The notes: generated by a model from the sequence alone, not told the origin. Positions 16,901 to 26,278 are shown, numbered from the stretch's first letter. The stretch: 64,000 nt of DNA from Hoeflea sp. (GCA_019084245.1 JAHRFE010000029.1:214326-278325), one strand, 5' to 3'. Made by a program: numbers and translations.

Positions 16901-17112
16901 TCATGCATAGGCTGACAGGGCGTCGAGAACGATATCGGGCCGTGCATAGAAGAGCAGTTGGCCCTGATCCTCCACCTCCACGAGCCTGGCGCGCCCCTGA
17001 TATCGTCGGGCGAAATCACGCACCGTGCTGATCCGCACCACCGGATCATGATGGCCATGCACCAGTGTGAACGGATGACTGCATCCTTCGACATATCGCG
17101 ACCAGTCACTTG
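16901..17112 (-). pseudogene. C-terminal remnant of an alpha/beta hydrolase gene
   Basis: About 68 codons in this frame encode the end of an alpha/beta hydrolase. PFTLVHGHHDPVVRISTVRD carries the usual acid-residue loop, and GQLLFYARPDIVLDALSAYA resembles the final helix with the His position replaced. Similar tails are known in hydrolase domains fused to regulators. No matching N-terminal half is found: the frame runs straight into the end of the adhesin gene at 17113. It is therefore a fragment left by a deletion or rearrangement. Whether any product is made is unknown. Confidence 0.6.
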
Positions 17113-20100
17113 TCACCTGTCGGCATTGAGGTCGAGCGAGAGGATCGTGGCAGAAAGACCTGCGCCCAATTCACTGCCCATGCCCTCGGCGCGGGCGTCG
17201 AACATGACGCGCTCCTCGTCCCCGTCGGCCAGGAAAAGACCGTCGCCCGCGCCCCAGCGCTCGATGGCGGAGGCACCATCAGCGCCATCACCCTTGGCCG
17301 CCTCCACATAGTCATCCCAAAGTGTGCCGAGTTCCTCACGCGGCAGATGCTCGTCGAAACTATTGCGCGCCTCGATGGTGACGTCAGCGATTGTGTAGAT
17401 CGGCTCGCGACTGAAGAACCCCTCGTTCGGGCCGAACTCGACCCGCGCATCGGCATCCCACCAGGCAATATTGAACGCGCCGGTATAGACACGTTCGCCG
17501 GCATCCTGCAGGCTGTCGCCGCTCAGGCCGGTGAGCCCGCCAGGCTCGTCGTCGCCGGGCGTTGACGAGCCGAGCGAGACGACGGAGCGCACCACCGGCG
17601 AGCCGAAATCGTTGATCGCCTCGACCCTGATGCCCGGTGTGTCCTCCATATAGCCGGTGAACGTGTTGCCAAGGCCCTGATAGCCGACATATGCCCGCAA
17701 TGCCGCCGTGCCGAGCGAGCGGACCTCGTCCGTGACCGGGTCGATATAGGTGAAGTCCTCTGGCCCGATCATCGTGCGCGTGTCGTAGTCGTGCAGTGAC
17801 AGGTTGAAGGCAACGCCGAACCGGCTCCCGGCCGTGGATTCGTCACCCGCTCCGTCCCCGTCGTCGGAGACCTTGTCGGCAACCGTCGACGCGACTGCCT
17901 GGAGCGCACCGCCAAGTGCCTCGCGATCTTCCTCTTCGATCGCCTCACTGTCATCATCATCCTCGGTGGGCGCAGCAAGCGACCCGCCGGTGACACTGGC
18001 GATGCTGGTGAAGTTCTCGACCCTGTGCTGCGCGCGCACCTCGATGTCGGAACTGTAGTCGGCGATCTGCGCGCCGATCACCACCCGTGCTTCGCTGTCC
18101 GACAGCGACAAGGCGATCGCCGCGCCCTTCGTGTCGGCATTGGTAACGGCGTCGGCGCGAAGTGTAATGTCCTCGACCTTCTCGGCTGTCACCGACACGC
18201 CGTTGCGGCCCCACAGCACCGGATAGCGGTGAGGGGAGAAGCCATCGGGATCTGGCGGAGCGATGCCTGCGCGAATGTCCTGCGTCGGGAATCCGTCTAT
18301 GATCGTTTCCGCCCGCGCACGGCGCGCCGAGAGCGCGATGGCGACATTGACCGGCGGGTTCTCACTCTCCGCATCGACGACGTTCGACGTCGCGACGAGA
18401 TTCTGGACTTCGCGCGCGGTCGAGCCGACCGAGATCGTGCCCTCGGTGTTAATGGAGCCCGATGCCGGATTGATGCCCCAGGTGTAGAGGACCGAATCCT
18501 GCACGATCGTGCGCGCTACCGTGTTCGTCGCCGCAACCGCGAGCGAAACGGTCTTGTTTTCCGGCGCCAGATCAACTTCCGTCGTGGCTATCGACTGCAC
18601 ATCGATGCTGCCCTGGCCGATCAGCTTTGAGCCGCTGATGACGATGCTGGATGTTGCACTGAGGAACTGCGGCAACTGCTCGAGCCCGAGATCCTCGACA
18701 AGCTGCTGGGTGTCCTCACCCAGGCCTTCCGCGAGTTCAATGAGCTTGTCGGAACCGACCGGCAGCCAATCGGCGACGGAGTCGGCATAGGTGTTCACCG
18801 AATCGTCTGCGCGGATCACATTGTCCTTGAGGATCTCCGCCTTGATATCGATATTGCCGGCGAGCAGCTTGGCGTTGACGATCGTTATCGAGACCGATCC
18901 GACGGGCACCGCGTTCTGGGCGTCGTCGATCGCAATGCCCTCGTTGGAATCGATCCTGTGCGCGTCGAGAAAGATCGTGCCGCCTTCAAACGTCCCCTGA
19001 TCATACCATTGCGCCCCCTGAACATGGGCATAGAGCGCGGCGCCGTCGAGAATATCGATGTTGGGCGCTTCAAGATGAATGTCACCGGAATCGCCAGTTG
19101 AGACCGCGGTTTCGTGGTTGGCGCCATCGGCCACCTGGCGCGTCGAGATGATAACGTCCTCGCCGACGGTGATCCGTTCCAGAGCCTCGATATGCAGGTC
19201 GGCGCCATTGGTGTTCTGGGACGCAACGATCTCGACGATGTTCGGGTCGATGTAAATTGTGCCGCCTGCGCCGCCGCCAGCAGAATAGGCCTTGAGTTCG
19301 CCTGCGACCTGGACGAGGTCGGTGGCCGAGAACTCGATGAAGCCGCCATCGCCGGAGCCGAGTGCTGCGGCCGAAATCACTGCGTCGCTCTTGAGCCGCG
19401 CAGCGCCTTTGGCAAACACGTCGATGGTGCCGCCGCCGCCGTGTCCCTCACCCTCGGCAAGCACAACCGATCCGGCATAGACGTTGATGTCGGCGCCGGC
19501 ACGCATGCTGACGGTGCCGCCGTCTGCGCCCGCGCGCGCGTTCACCCTGCCGCCCTGATTGACATTGACGCTGCCGCCGGCCTTCAGCGAGATATGCCCC
19601 TGTGCCGCCGATGAGCGGCTGCCGGAGGTAACTTCGCCCCAGATGTTGACATTGCCGCCCGCGCGAATGCGCACGCCGGTGTAGCCCTCAACACGGCCAT
19701 GGACATCGACTGAGGCGCCCGATTGCGGCGACGTACCGTCGATCGTCTGCCGCACATGTCCTGCCCGGACCTGGCCATTGCCATCGAAGAAACCGTCCAC
19801 GAAGCCCTGGGTCGGCGTTGAGACCGACACCGAGCCTGCGCTCATCGAGCCTGACGGCCCGATCACCACGCCGTTGGGATTGGCGAAATACATGGCCCCG
19901 CCAACGGCGCCGTTCTGCATGCCGCGCACCGCACCCTGGATCTGGCTGGCTGGCCCATTGACAATGTTGACCGTACCCGCCGTGCCGGTCGGCGCGTGAA
20001 TATTGACGCTGGCGCCGACGCCGACATTGAAGCTCGAAAAACTGTTGATGCCATGGCCCTGACTGATGGTCTGGGTGTGAACGTTGCTGATTGCCCCGGA

Positions 20101-20247
20101 CCCCGTGACGGTCGTCGCCGTACGACCATCAGGGACAGCTTGTGCATGGGTGGTACTTGGTGTAACGGCAAAAAATGCCATTGTGGTCGACGCCAACAAT
20201 GCCCGTCGCAGACTACACTTTTCCCCCAACAAGGTGTCTGTTTTCAC
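17113..20247 (-). CDS. LktA-like filamentous haemagglutinin-type adhesin, probably truncated
   Basis: A 1044-residue secreted beta-helix protein. GTG at 20247 is chosen for the GGGAGG site five bases upstream. A signal region (LRRALLASTTMAFFAV to HAQA) leads to a TPS/haemagglutinin activity domain at about 40-200, with FANPNGVVIGPSGSMSAGSV. Repetitive beta-helix sequence follows, then LktA-type segments with acidic linkers. Family members are often several thousand residues; this one stops at LSLDLNADR with no C-terminal repeats. Right beyond the stop lies an unrelated hydrolase remnant, suggesting the 3' end was deleted. No TpsB transporter is present in the window. Confidence 0.75.
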   Translation of the reverse strand: MKTDTLLGEKCSLRRALLASTTMAFFAVTPSTTHAQAVPDGRTATTVTGSGAISNVHTQTISQGHGINSFSSFNVGVGASVNIHAPTGTAGTVNIVNGPASQIQGAVRGMQNGAVGGAMYFANPNGVVIGPSGSMSAGSVSVSTPTQGFVDGFFDGNGQVRAGHVRQTIDGTSPQSGASVDVHGRVEGYTGVRIRAGGNVNIWGEVTSGSRSSAAQGHISLKAGGSVNVNQGGRVNARAGADGGTVSMRAGADINVYAGSVVLAEGEGHGGGGTIDVFAKGAARLKSDAVISAAALGSGDGGFIEFSATDLVQVAGELKAYSAGGGAGGTIYIDPNIVEIVASQNTNGADLHIEALERITVGEDVIISTRQVADGANHETAVSTGDSGDIHLEAPNIDILDGAALYAHVQGAQWYDQGTFEGGTIFLDAHRIDSNEGIAIDDAQNAVPVGSVSITIVNAKLLAGNIDIKAEILKDNVIRADDSVNTYADSVADWLPVGSDKLIELAEGLGEDTQQLVEDLGLEQLPQFLSATSSIVISGSKLIGQGSIDVQSIATTEVDLAPENKTVSLAVAATNTVARTIVQDSVLYTWGINPASGSINTEGTISVGSTAREVQNLVATSNVVDAESENPPVNVAIALSARRARAETIIDGFPTQDIRAGIAPPDPDGFSPHRYPVLWGRNGVSVTAEKVEDITLRADAVTNADTKGAAIALSLSDSEARVVIGAQIADYSSDIEVRAQHRVENFTSIASVTGGSLAAPTEDDDDSEAIEEEDREALGGALQAVASTVADKVSDDGDGAGDESTAGSRFGVAFNLSLHDYDTRTMIGPEDFTYIDPVTDEVRSLGTAALRAYVGYQGLGNTFTGYMEDTPGIRVEAINDFGSPVVRSVVSLGSSTPGDDEPGGLTGLSGDSLQDAGERVYTGAFNIAWWDADARVEFGPNEGFFSREPIYTIADVTIEARNSFDEHLPREELGTLWDDYVEAAKGDGADGASAIERWGAGDGLFLADGDEERVMFDARAEGMGSELGAGLSATILSLDLNADR

Positions 20248-20562
20248 GTACGCCTCCCGCATGCCCGTCGAGTGCTCAACTGTCTGTTAGGATTTCATTA
20301 GCTTCAGCAGAAAAAATCCGCATGGTGTATGGGGACCGAAAAGGGCGACGCTGATACGAGCGCGGCGGGCGAAAAGCATGCCCTCTGAGCCGGTTCGTCT
20401 GCCTGCGCAAGATCGGGGCTGTTGGAGGCTTTGTCCTGCGGCGATGCACTGCGTCATCCTTCGCCCGCTTGACAGCGCAGACCGGTGGCCCTGTCCTGCA
20501 GGGACTGATGTGATTAAGGTGAGCGTCAAACCGTCCCCCTCACGACAGAAAGGCCGAACTCC
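20248..20562. other. Intergenic region between adhesin and fumC
   Basis: This 315-base divergent gap must hold the promoters of the leftward adhesin gene and rightward fumC. No convincing coding frame, RNA gene or EcfG-type promoter was found. A TTGACA occurs at about 20469 but has no good -10 at normal spacing, so no promoter is called. Confidence 0.5.
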
Positions 20563-21960
20563 ATGACCGGAACACGCACAGAAACGGATTCCTTCGGACC
20601 CATCGAGGTCCCCGCTGACCGGTTGTGGGGTGCGCAGACACAGCGCAGCCTGGGGAATTTCCGCATCGGAGACGAGACCATGCCGCTTCCGCTGATCCAT
20701 GCGCTGGGGCTGGTCAAGCAGGCGGCGGTGCTGGCCAACATGGAAGCCGGGCTGATCGAGTCCGGGATCGGCGAGGCCATTGCGGCGGCGGCAGCCGAGG
20801 TCGCAGGCGGATCGCTCGACGCGCATTTTCCGCTCAAGGTCTGGCAGACAGGGTCCGGCACGCAGACGAACATGAATGTCAACGAGGTGATCGCCAATCG
20901 CGCCATCCTCGCCCTCGGCGGTGTCGCTGGGTCGAAAACACCAGTGCATCCGAACGATCACGTCAACCGGTCGCAATCCTCCAATGACAGCTTCCCCTCG
21001 GCCATGCACATTGCCGCAGCACGCGAGCTTTCCGACCGGTTGATGCCGGCGCTGTCGCATCTTCACGCCACGCTGGATGCCAAGAGCAAAGCCTGGGAGG
21101 GGATCGTCAAGCTCGGCCGCACCCATCTTCAGGACGCCACGCCGATCACCCTCGGGCAGGAGTTCTCGGGTTATGCCGCCCAGGTGCAGGCGGGCATCGC
21201 CCGCATTGAGGCCTGCCTGCCGCGGCTCTATCCGCTGGCCCAGGGCGCGACGGCTGTCGGCACCGGACTGAATGCGCCCGAAGGCTTTGCCGAAAGTTTC
21301 GCCGGCCATGTGGCGCGGCTCACCGGCCTGCCGTTCACCACTGCGGCCAACAAGTTCGAAGCCATCGCCGCCCACGACGCCATGGTGGAACTGTCAGGCG
21401 CGCTCAACACGCTTGCCGCCGGGCTTTTCAAGATCGCCCAGGACATACGCTTTCTCGGCTCTGGTCCAAGATCGGGTCTGGGCGAGCTGATCCTGCCGGA
21501 AAACGAACCGGGCTCGTCGATCATGCCTGGCAAGGTCAATCCGACGCAAAGCGAGGCGCTGACGATGGTCTGCGCGCAAGTCATCGGCAACCACGTGGCG
21601 GTCACCTTCGCCGGCAGCCAGGGCAATTTCGAGCTCAATGTGTTCAAGCCGGTGATCATTTTCAACGTGCTGCAATCGATCCGGCTGATCGGCGACGTCG
21701 CGCGCTCCTTCGCCGACAACTGCGTGGCCGGGATCGAGCCCGACCGGGCGCGCATCGCCGATCTCATGGAGCAGTCCCTGATGCTGGTCACGGCGCTTGC
21801 GCCGCATGTCGGCTATGACCAGGCAGCCAGCATCGCCAAGCGCGCGCATGCGGAGGGACTGACGTTGCGCGCTGCTGCGATTGAGGCGGGGGTTGACGCC
21901 AATGACTATGACCGCTGGGTGGTGCCGCTGGCCATGACCGGACCGGAAGCCAGGGGCTGA
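20563..21960 (+). CDS. fumC: Fumarate hydratase class II
   Basis: A 465-residue class II fumarase, which interconverts fumarate and malate in the TCA cycle without an iron-sulfur cluster. The superfamily signature [16 protein letters not shown] is at about 318-333, and the [39 protein letters not shown] and [16 protein letters not shown] motifs form the active site. Length is as expected. Class II fumarases are stable under oxidative stress, which fits its place beside the general stress response genes, although no EcfG promoter is seen upstream. It converges on ecfG. Confidence 0.97.
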   Translation: MTGTRTETDSFGPIEVPADRLWGAQTQRSLGNFRIGDETMPLPLIHALGLVKQAAVLANMEAGLIESGIGEAIAAAAAEVAGGSLDAHFPLKVWQTGSGTQTNMNVNEVIANRAILALGGVAGSKTPVHPNDHVNRSQSSNDSFPSAMHIAAARELSDRLMPALSHLHATLDAKSKAWEGIVKLGRTHLQDATPITLGQEFSGYAAQVQAGIARIEACLPRLYPLAQGATAVGTGLNAPEGFAESFAGHVARLTGLPFTTAANKFEAIAAHDAMVELSGALNTLAAGLFKIAQDIRFLGSGPRSGLGELILPENEPGSSIMPGKVNPTQSEALTMVCAQVIGNHVAVTFAGSQGNFELNVFKPVIIFNVLQSIRLIGDVARSFADNCVAGIEPDRARIADLMEQSLMLVTALAPHVGYDQAASIAKRAHAEGLTLRAAAIEAGVDANDYDRWVVPLAMTGPEARG

Positions 21961-21999
21961 CTGGCTGCCGATCTCGATCGCTGGTTTGGCGTTGCTGTA

Positions 22000-22599
22000 T
22001 TACATGCCGCTTGAGGTCTTGTTCACCAGAGGCGCGGATGTGCTGTCAGGCCCGTAATCGCTCTCGCCATCGATGCCCAGGAGGTCCCGCAACCGGGAAC
22101 GCGCGCGGTTGACCCGGCTCTTGATCGTGCCGACGGCAACGCCGGCGATCTCGGCTGCTTCCTCATAGGCAAAACCCGACGCCCCGATCAGAATGATGGC
22201 CTCACGCTGGTCGTCCGGCAATGTGTCGAGAGCTGCCTTGAAATCGGCCATGTCAAGCTTGCCATATTGCTCCGGGTGGGTCGCAAGGTTGCCAGCGAAC
22301 ACGCCGTCCGGATCAGGCAGTTCCCTGCCCTTTCTGCGCATCTGGCTGTAGAATTCATTGCGCAGGATGGTGAACAGCCAGGCGCGGATATTGGTTCCGG
22401 GCTGAAAGCTTTCCTGCTTGCTCCAGGCCTTCATCACCGTTTCCTGAACCAGGTCATCGGCCCGGTCGTGCCGGCGGGCGAGCGAGACCGCAAAGGCCCG
22501 CAAGCCCGGCAGGGCGGCAAGCAATTCGCGCTTGAACGAGAACGGCGCAGCCGCATCGGCTATCATGGTATCCGGACCGCTCATCTCAGTTTGTGCCAT
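22000..22599 (-). CDS. ecfG: General stress response ECF sigma factor EcfG
   Basis: A 199-residue sigma factor of the ECF15 (EcfG) group. Region 2 spans about 25-95, with DDLVQETVMKAW and IRAWLFTILRNEFYS. Region 4 spans about 120-175, with TLPDDQREAIILIGASGFAY and AVGTIKSRVNRARSRL. It lies directly downstream of nepR, overlapping it, and opposite phyR, the standard alphaproteobacterial layout. ATG at 22599 is chosen; a second ATG at 22584, just after the nepR stop, is also possible. It should direct transcription from the GGAAC-N16-CGTT promoters listed in this window. Confidence 0.93.
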   Translation of the reverse strand: MAQTEMSGPDTMIADAAAPFSFKRELLAALPGLRAFAVSLARRHDRADDLVQETVMKAWSKQESFQPGTNIRAWLFTILRNEFYSQMRRKGRELPDPDGVFAGNLATHPEQYGKLDMADFKAALDTLPDDQREAIILIGASGFAYEEAAEIAGVAVGTIKSRVNRARSRLRDLLGIDGESDYGPDSTSAPLVNKTSSGM

Positions 22600-22780
22600 T
22601 GGATTTACCAGCACGCTCTGCCTGATCGAGTTTTTCGAGCAGGTCGAGAAGCTGATCGGGAATCGGCTCCTGCTCGACGGATTTGTAATAGTGCTTCAGT
22701 TGCGTGGCGATCGCATCAGTCGCATCATGATTGGAGGACCGCTTGCCCGTGACGGGTGCGCCTTTCTGAGTTTTGGTCAT
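22586..22780 (-). CDS. nepR: Anti-sigma factor NepR
   Basis: A 64-residue protein with the NepR core: IATQLKHYYKSVEQEPIPDQ followed by LLDLLEKLDQAE, a helix pair that binds EcfG until phosphorylated PhyR draws NepR away. The N-terminal third is basic and disordered, as usual. Of two adjacent ATGs, the one at 22780 is better spaced from AAGGGG. The gene overlaps the start of ecfG, so sigma and anti-sigma are coexpressed. An EcfG-like promoter lies upstream, giving positive autoregulation. Confidence 0.92.
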   Translation of the reverse strand: MTKTQKGAPVTGKRSSNHDATDAIATQLKHYYKSVEQEPIPDQLLDLLEKLDQAERAGKSNGTN

Positions 22781-22821
22781 CATACCCCTTATCAGCCCAG
22801 TTTGAATCAACATGACGGCAT

Positions 22822-22846
22822 AATGCGCCATCCAAAAAAAAGTTCC
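22822..22846 (-). promoter_or_regulatory. EcfG-type promoter of nepR-ecfG (one mismatch)
   Basis: On the minus strand GGAAC (22846-22842), a 16-base spacer beginning with a T run, and CATT (22825-22822) match the EcfG promoter GGAAC-N16-CGTT except for one base in the -10. It shares a perfect inverted repeat with the phyR promoter on the other strand. It predicts autoregulation of the sigma/anti-sigma pair. Confidence 0.7.
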
Positions 22847-22854
22847 ACACAGCT

Positions 22855-22879
22855 GGAACTTTTTTTAAACCTGTGCGTT
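22855..22879 (+). promoter_or_regulatory. EcfG-type promoter of phyR
   Basis: GGAAC (22855-22859), a 16-base spacer starting TTTTTTT, and CGTT (22876-22879) form a perfect EcfG promoter 45 bases before the phyR start. It mirrors the nepR promoter: AGTTCC and GGAACT face each other with flanking A and T runs. Confidence 0.85.
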
Positions 22880-22923
22880 TTCTCAGTTGTCGCCACTTTC
22901 TGTGGACAATCAAGGGGTAAATA

Positions 22924-23748
22924 ATGACGACATTATCCATGCGCATTGCGCCGCATCTTCCCTATCTACGTCGCTTCTCACGTGCGGTAACCGGGTCACA
23001 AACTTCCGGAGACGCCTTCGTCGCAGCGACGCTTGAGGCGCTCATCGCGGATCTCTCCGTGTTCCCCGCTTCGGGCGATGATCGCGTTGCCTTGTACAAA
23101 CTGTACTCTCAACTCTTTGACAGCCTGTCGGTTCCCATGCCCGAGAATGTCACCCCTTTCGGGTGGGAGAAAAGAGCTGCCGCCAATCTGGAGGCCGTGA
23201 CGCCGCAGGCCCGCAAGGCATTTCTTCTCATTGCCGTCGAAGGCTTCAGTACCGAGCAATGCGCTGAAATTCTGGGTGTGGATGAGGCCGGGCTGTCCAA
23301 ACTCATGGACACCGCTGCGCGGGAAATTTCCGAACAGGTCGCAACCGATATCATGATCATCGAGGACGAGCCGCTGATAGCCATGGACATTGAGGACATG
23401 GTGGAAACACTCGGCCATCGCGTCACCGGCATTGCCCGCACCCGCATGGAGGCGCTGGAACTCTACAAGCGAACCAGACCCAAGATGATCCTGGCGGATA
23501 TTCAGCTGGCGGATGGAAGTTCGGGAATTGATGCGGTCAACGACATCCTGAAAGATGACACTCTGCCCGTCATTTTCATCACGGCGTTCCCGGAGCGCCT
23601 GTTGACCGGCGAAAAGCCCGAGCCGGCGTTTCTGGTGACCAAGCCGTTCAATCCGGATATGGTCAAGGCATTGATCAGCCAGGCGCTGTTTTTCAATGCC
23701 GTCAGCGACCCTGCGGATGAGACGCAAACAATGACCGGAACCAATTGA
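22924..23748 (+). CDS. phyR: Anti-anti-sigma response regulator PhyR
   Basis: A 274-residue PhyR. An EcfG-mimicking sigma-like domain is at about 5-138 (PHLPYLRRFSRAVTGSQ; NLEAVTPQARKAFLLIAVEG). A receiver domain spans about 142-265, with the acidic pocket IEDEP (147-149), phosphoacceptor Asp192 in ILADIQLADG, and Lys240 in VTKPFNP. Phosphorylation exposes the sigma-like domain, which sequesters NepR and frees EcfG. It is divergent from nepR-ecfG and has its own EcfG promoter. A further EcfG promoter, for the next gene, lies inside its last codons. Confidence 0.95.
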   Translation: MTTLSMRIAPHLPYLRRFSRAVTGSQTSGDAFVAATLEALIADLSVFPASGDDRVALYKLYSQLFDSLSVPMPENVTPFGWEKRAAANLEAVTPQARKAFLLIAVEGFSTEQCAEILGVDEAGLSKLMDTAAREISEQVATDIMIIEDEPLIAMDIEDMVETLGHRVTGIARTRMEALELYKRTRPKMILADIQLADGSSGIDAVNDILKDDTLPVIFITAFPERLLTGEKPEPAFLVTKPFNPDMVKALISQALFFNAVSDPADETQTMTGTN

Positions 23749-23761
23749 GACACAGGGCGTT
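23737..23761 (+). promoter_or_regulatory. EcfG-type promoter of the DUF1328 gene
   Basis: GGAAC (23737-23741), 16 bases, CGTT (23758-23761). The -35 lies inside the final codons of phyR and the -10 just past its stop, 33 bases before the DUF1328 start. The match is perfect. Confidence 0.85.
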
Positions 23762-23793
23762 TAGTTCTCATCGAATGACAAAGGAGATTCTCG

Positions 23794-23958
23794 ATGCTTT
23801 ACTACGCTCTTGTCTTTCTGGTTGTCGCCATTATCGCAGGTGTTCTCGGATTTGGTGGTATCGCCGGTGCGTCGGCGGGTATCGCCCAGATCCTGTTCTT
23901 CCTGTTTCTGGCGCTTCTGGTCATTTCCGTGATCATGAATTTCGTCCGGAAAACTTGA
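23794..23958 (+). CDS. DUF1328 (UPF0391) small membrane protein
   Basis: A 54-residue protein starting [20 protein letters not shown]. It has two hydrophobic helices separated by [12 protein letters not shown] and a short basic end (NFVRKT), the standard form of the DUF1328 family, which is widespread and often stress induced. AAGGAG precedes the ATG at a good distance. A perfect EcfG promoter lies just upstream, so it belongs to the general stress regulon. The molecular function is unknown. Confidence 0.88.
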   Translation: MLYYALVFLVVAIIAGVLGFGGIAGASAGIAQILFFLFLALLVISVIMNFVRKT

Positions 23959-24082
23959 TCATCCGGCATGCTGACCTACACCTAAAGGAAGCTAGCCAAG
24001 CAAGGGAAGCGGGCGCTGGATTGATTTTCAGTGCCCGCATTCCGTCCCGATGGACCCTGGCCAACACATTGAAGAGTGCTCG

Positions 24083-25090
24083 ATGCCCCTGAATTCACTC
24101 AAGGAGTCCCATCGGCTGAGTTTTGTGCTGGCGGGTTTGCGGAACGCTGGTGTGTCGATGATCTACCAGGACTTGAACCTGACCATCAGGTTTTGTGCGA
24201 ACCTTCCGGAATTGTGGCCAAAGGAGGTTGAAGTCATCGGCAAGTCGGACACTGCCTTGTTCGGCGAGATGCAGGCCGCACGGATTGGCGTAGCCAAGCG
24301 CGAGGTCATCAATACCGGAGAAGCCTCAAAGCTGGAAGTCCTGCGCGAGGTCGATCAAAAGCGGCGGTGGTATCTGCTGCACATGGATCCGGACCCCGAT
24401 GACAGCGGGGCAATCATCGGCGTGGTGACAACCATCCTCGATATTGATGACCTGAAATACCGCGAGACAGTTCTCCGGACGCTGCTTCGTGAACTCAATC
24501 ACCGCTCGAAGAACCTCCTGGCGATCATTCAATCCATCGCCTCGCAAACCGCACGCTCAACCCACGATCTTGACGAATTTCTGTTCGCTTTCCGCAACCG
24601 GATCCAGTCGATGGCTCAGTCGCAGGATCTGGTTACCGCGTCCGATTGGCGTGGCGCTGAATTGTTTGAGCTCACAAAGTCACAATTGCGCCCGCTGGTT
24701 GGCGAGAATCCGCCAGGTTTCTCGATGGCAGGCGAGGACGCGTATCTGCTCCCGAACGCGGCGCTGCATCTCGGTCTGGCGTTGCATGAATTGACAATCA
24801 ATTCCCTGGCCACCGGCGCTCTCGGGCCTGCCGGGGGCGAGATCGTGCTCTCGGCGGAGCGGCGTCTGAACGGCAACAATCAGACCGAGCTGGTTGTCAC
24901 ATGGACGGAAACGTTCCTGGTGCCGCCGGTAGCAATCGGCCTGCCGCCGGCGCACGGGACAGGGTTCTCCGGCACTGTGCTCAAGCGCATCGTTCCGCAA
25001 GCCCTGTCGGCCAGCGTGCGCCACGAGGCGAGTGATAGCCAGATTGTCTATGAGCTGACGATTCCCGACACCCAATACGAACTCAATTGA
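24083..25090 (+). CDS. HWE-family histidine kinase, cytoplasmic, PAS-like sensor
   Basis: A 335-residue kinase without membrane segments. An N-terminal PAS-like domain (about 10-125) precedes the HWE core: the His box LLRELNHRSKNLLAIIQSIA holds the phosphorylated His, and LALHELTINSLATGAL is the N box. The ATG at 24083 follows GAAGAG; an ATG 11 codons upstream lacks a ribosome site. HWE/HisKA_2 kinases feed PhyR in this response, and this gene lies one gene from phyR, so it is a strong candidate PhyR kinase. The final G-box region (GTGFSGTVLKRI) is short but present. Confidence 0.85.
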   Translation: MPLNSLKESHRLSFVLAGLRNAGVSMIYQDLNLTIRFCANLPELWPKEVEVIGKSDTALFGEMQAARIGVAKREVINTGEASKLEVLREVDQKRRWYLLHMDPDPDDSGAIIGVVTTILDIDDLKYRETVLRTLLRELNHRSKNLLAIIQSIASQTARSTHDLDEFLFAFRNRIQSMAQSQDLVTASDWRGAELFELTKSQLRPLVGENPPGFSMAGEDAYLLPNAALHLGLALHELTINSLATGALGPAGGEIVLSAERRLNGNNQTELVVTWTETFLVPPVAIGLPPAHGTGFSGTVLKRIVPQALSASVRHEASDSQIVYELTIPDTQYELN

Positions 25091-25204
25091 ACTCCGGTTG
25101 CGTAGGCCGGAGCGCTGCGCGTCCATTTTGGCGCACAGGGGATGCTCTGCACCCTGAACTCGGAACATCCACACAGTGACTTTTGCCGCAAAATCAACCG
25201 GAAC

Positions 25205-25229
25205 GGAACTTCCAGCATGACCGCGCGTT
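25205..25229 (+). promoter_or_regulatory. EcfG-type promoter of the gene at 25252
   Basis: GGAAC (25205-25209), 16 bases, CGTT (25226-25229), a perfect match 23 bases before the ATG at 25252. An overlapping GGAAC at 25200-25204 has no CGTT at the right distance. Confidence 0.85.
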
Positions 25230-25251
25230 AATTCTCCAAAGGAGAAGCGTC

Positions 25252-25587
25252 ATGGAACACATCGCAGCCTTCATGATTCTGATCGCTTGCAGCGACGGCT
25301 ACAAGAACTGCACAGAACAGCCCGCACCGGCCGTGGCCTATGAAACCGTACGGCAATGCGAGGCGGACCTGTCTCCCTCCCTCCGGATGATGGCGGCGGG
25401 GCAAGAGCATGCCCTTGGCAAATGCCTCGAGATTGATCCTGCCCTGTTTTACCAGGATGCCGAGATCGTCTGGGACGTCACTGCCAATGGAGAACTCAAG
25501 GTCGTGCTCGAACTCATCGATCCCGAGATGACTGTCCCGACCTATGCCCAATCGGCAACCACGGATGAAACCCGTCGGCTGAACTGA
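25252..25587 (+). CDS. Hypothetical stress-regulon protein, probably secreted
   Basis: A 111-residue protein of unknown function. The ATG at 25252 follows AAAGGAG. The first 15 residues (MEHIAAFMILIACSDGYK) may be a weak signal or membrane segment, and the protein has conserved-looking Cys residues (IACSDGYKNC, VRQCEADL, GKCLEID) that could form disulfides, consistent with a periplasmic location. A perfect EcfG promoter places it in the general stress regulon. The C-terminal part is acidic. No family is named with confidence. Confidence 0.75.
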   Translation: MEHIAAFMILIACSDGYKNCTEQPAPAVAYETVRQCEADLSPSLRMMAAGQEHALGKCLEIDPALFYQDAEIVWDVTANGELKVVLELIDPEMTVPTYAQSATTDETRRLN

Positions 25588-25684
25588 TCCTGTCCCGGCC
25601 CTAGAAGCGCTGGGAGAGAATAAATCGCGGTGTGGATCCGCCTGGATCACCCGCTCTGCAAACGACCCACAAAAGAGGCCTGTC

Positions 25685-26176
25685 ATGACAAATGAAACAT
25701 TGGACGATACGACAACCGAGGTTCTGGATGCCGTGGGCGATGTTCATATTGCCCTCATCGATGCAGTTCACGGCTACGACGTGATGCTTGAGAAGGCAGA
25801 GCCGGAAATCAGGACCGTGCTGGAAACGACGCGGGAAACATCCGACCGGCAGGCGCATGAACTCGCCGAGTTCCTGGTCGCCCAGGGCAGGCACCCTTCC
25901 GATGACGGCTCGTTCATGTCGATGGTTCACGAAGGCGTGGTTCGCACCAGAGCCTTTTTCACCGACATTGACGGCGATGTTCTTCCGGCGGTTGTCGATG
26001 GAGAACGGCGGATCGTGTCTTCCTATGATGACGCCCTGGAAACGCTGGCCAGGAACATGGACTCCCTGCCCCGGGCGACCTTCGACGCTGCACACGCCGT
26101 GTTGATGAAGCACCGCAGCGAAATCGAGGACGTCGTCAGGCGTCTTGCGGCCCGCCATCACGCACTTGAGGATTGA
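25685..26176 (+). CDS. DUF2383-like four-helix protein
   Basis: A 163-residue, entirely hydrophilic helical protein with a ferritin-like pattern, resembling DUF2383/PA2169-type stress proteins: paired long helices at about 10-70 and 75-160, the first containing AVGDVHIALIDAVHGYDVML and the last AHAVLMKHRSEIEDVVRRLA. It sits between two EcfG-promoter genes, but no EcfG motif was seen directly upstream, so it may be read through from the gene at 25252. The function of this family is unknown. Confidence 0.7.
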   Translation: MTNETLDDTTTEVLDAVGDVHIALIDAVHGYDVMLEKAEPEIRTVLETTRETSDRQAHELAEFLVAQGRHPSDDGSFMSMVHEGVVRTRAFFTDIDGDVLPAVVDGERRIVSSYDDALETLARNMDSLPRATFDAAHAVLMKHRSEIEDVVRRLAARHHALED

Positions 26177-26278
26177 TCCATACGATGATCGGCACGCCGT
26201 CGCGGCGCCGTCATTGGCGCTTGCTGCACGATGCCTGCCAACTGGCACGTAGCAGGATCAATTTCGATGGGAATCTTC

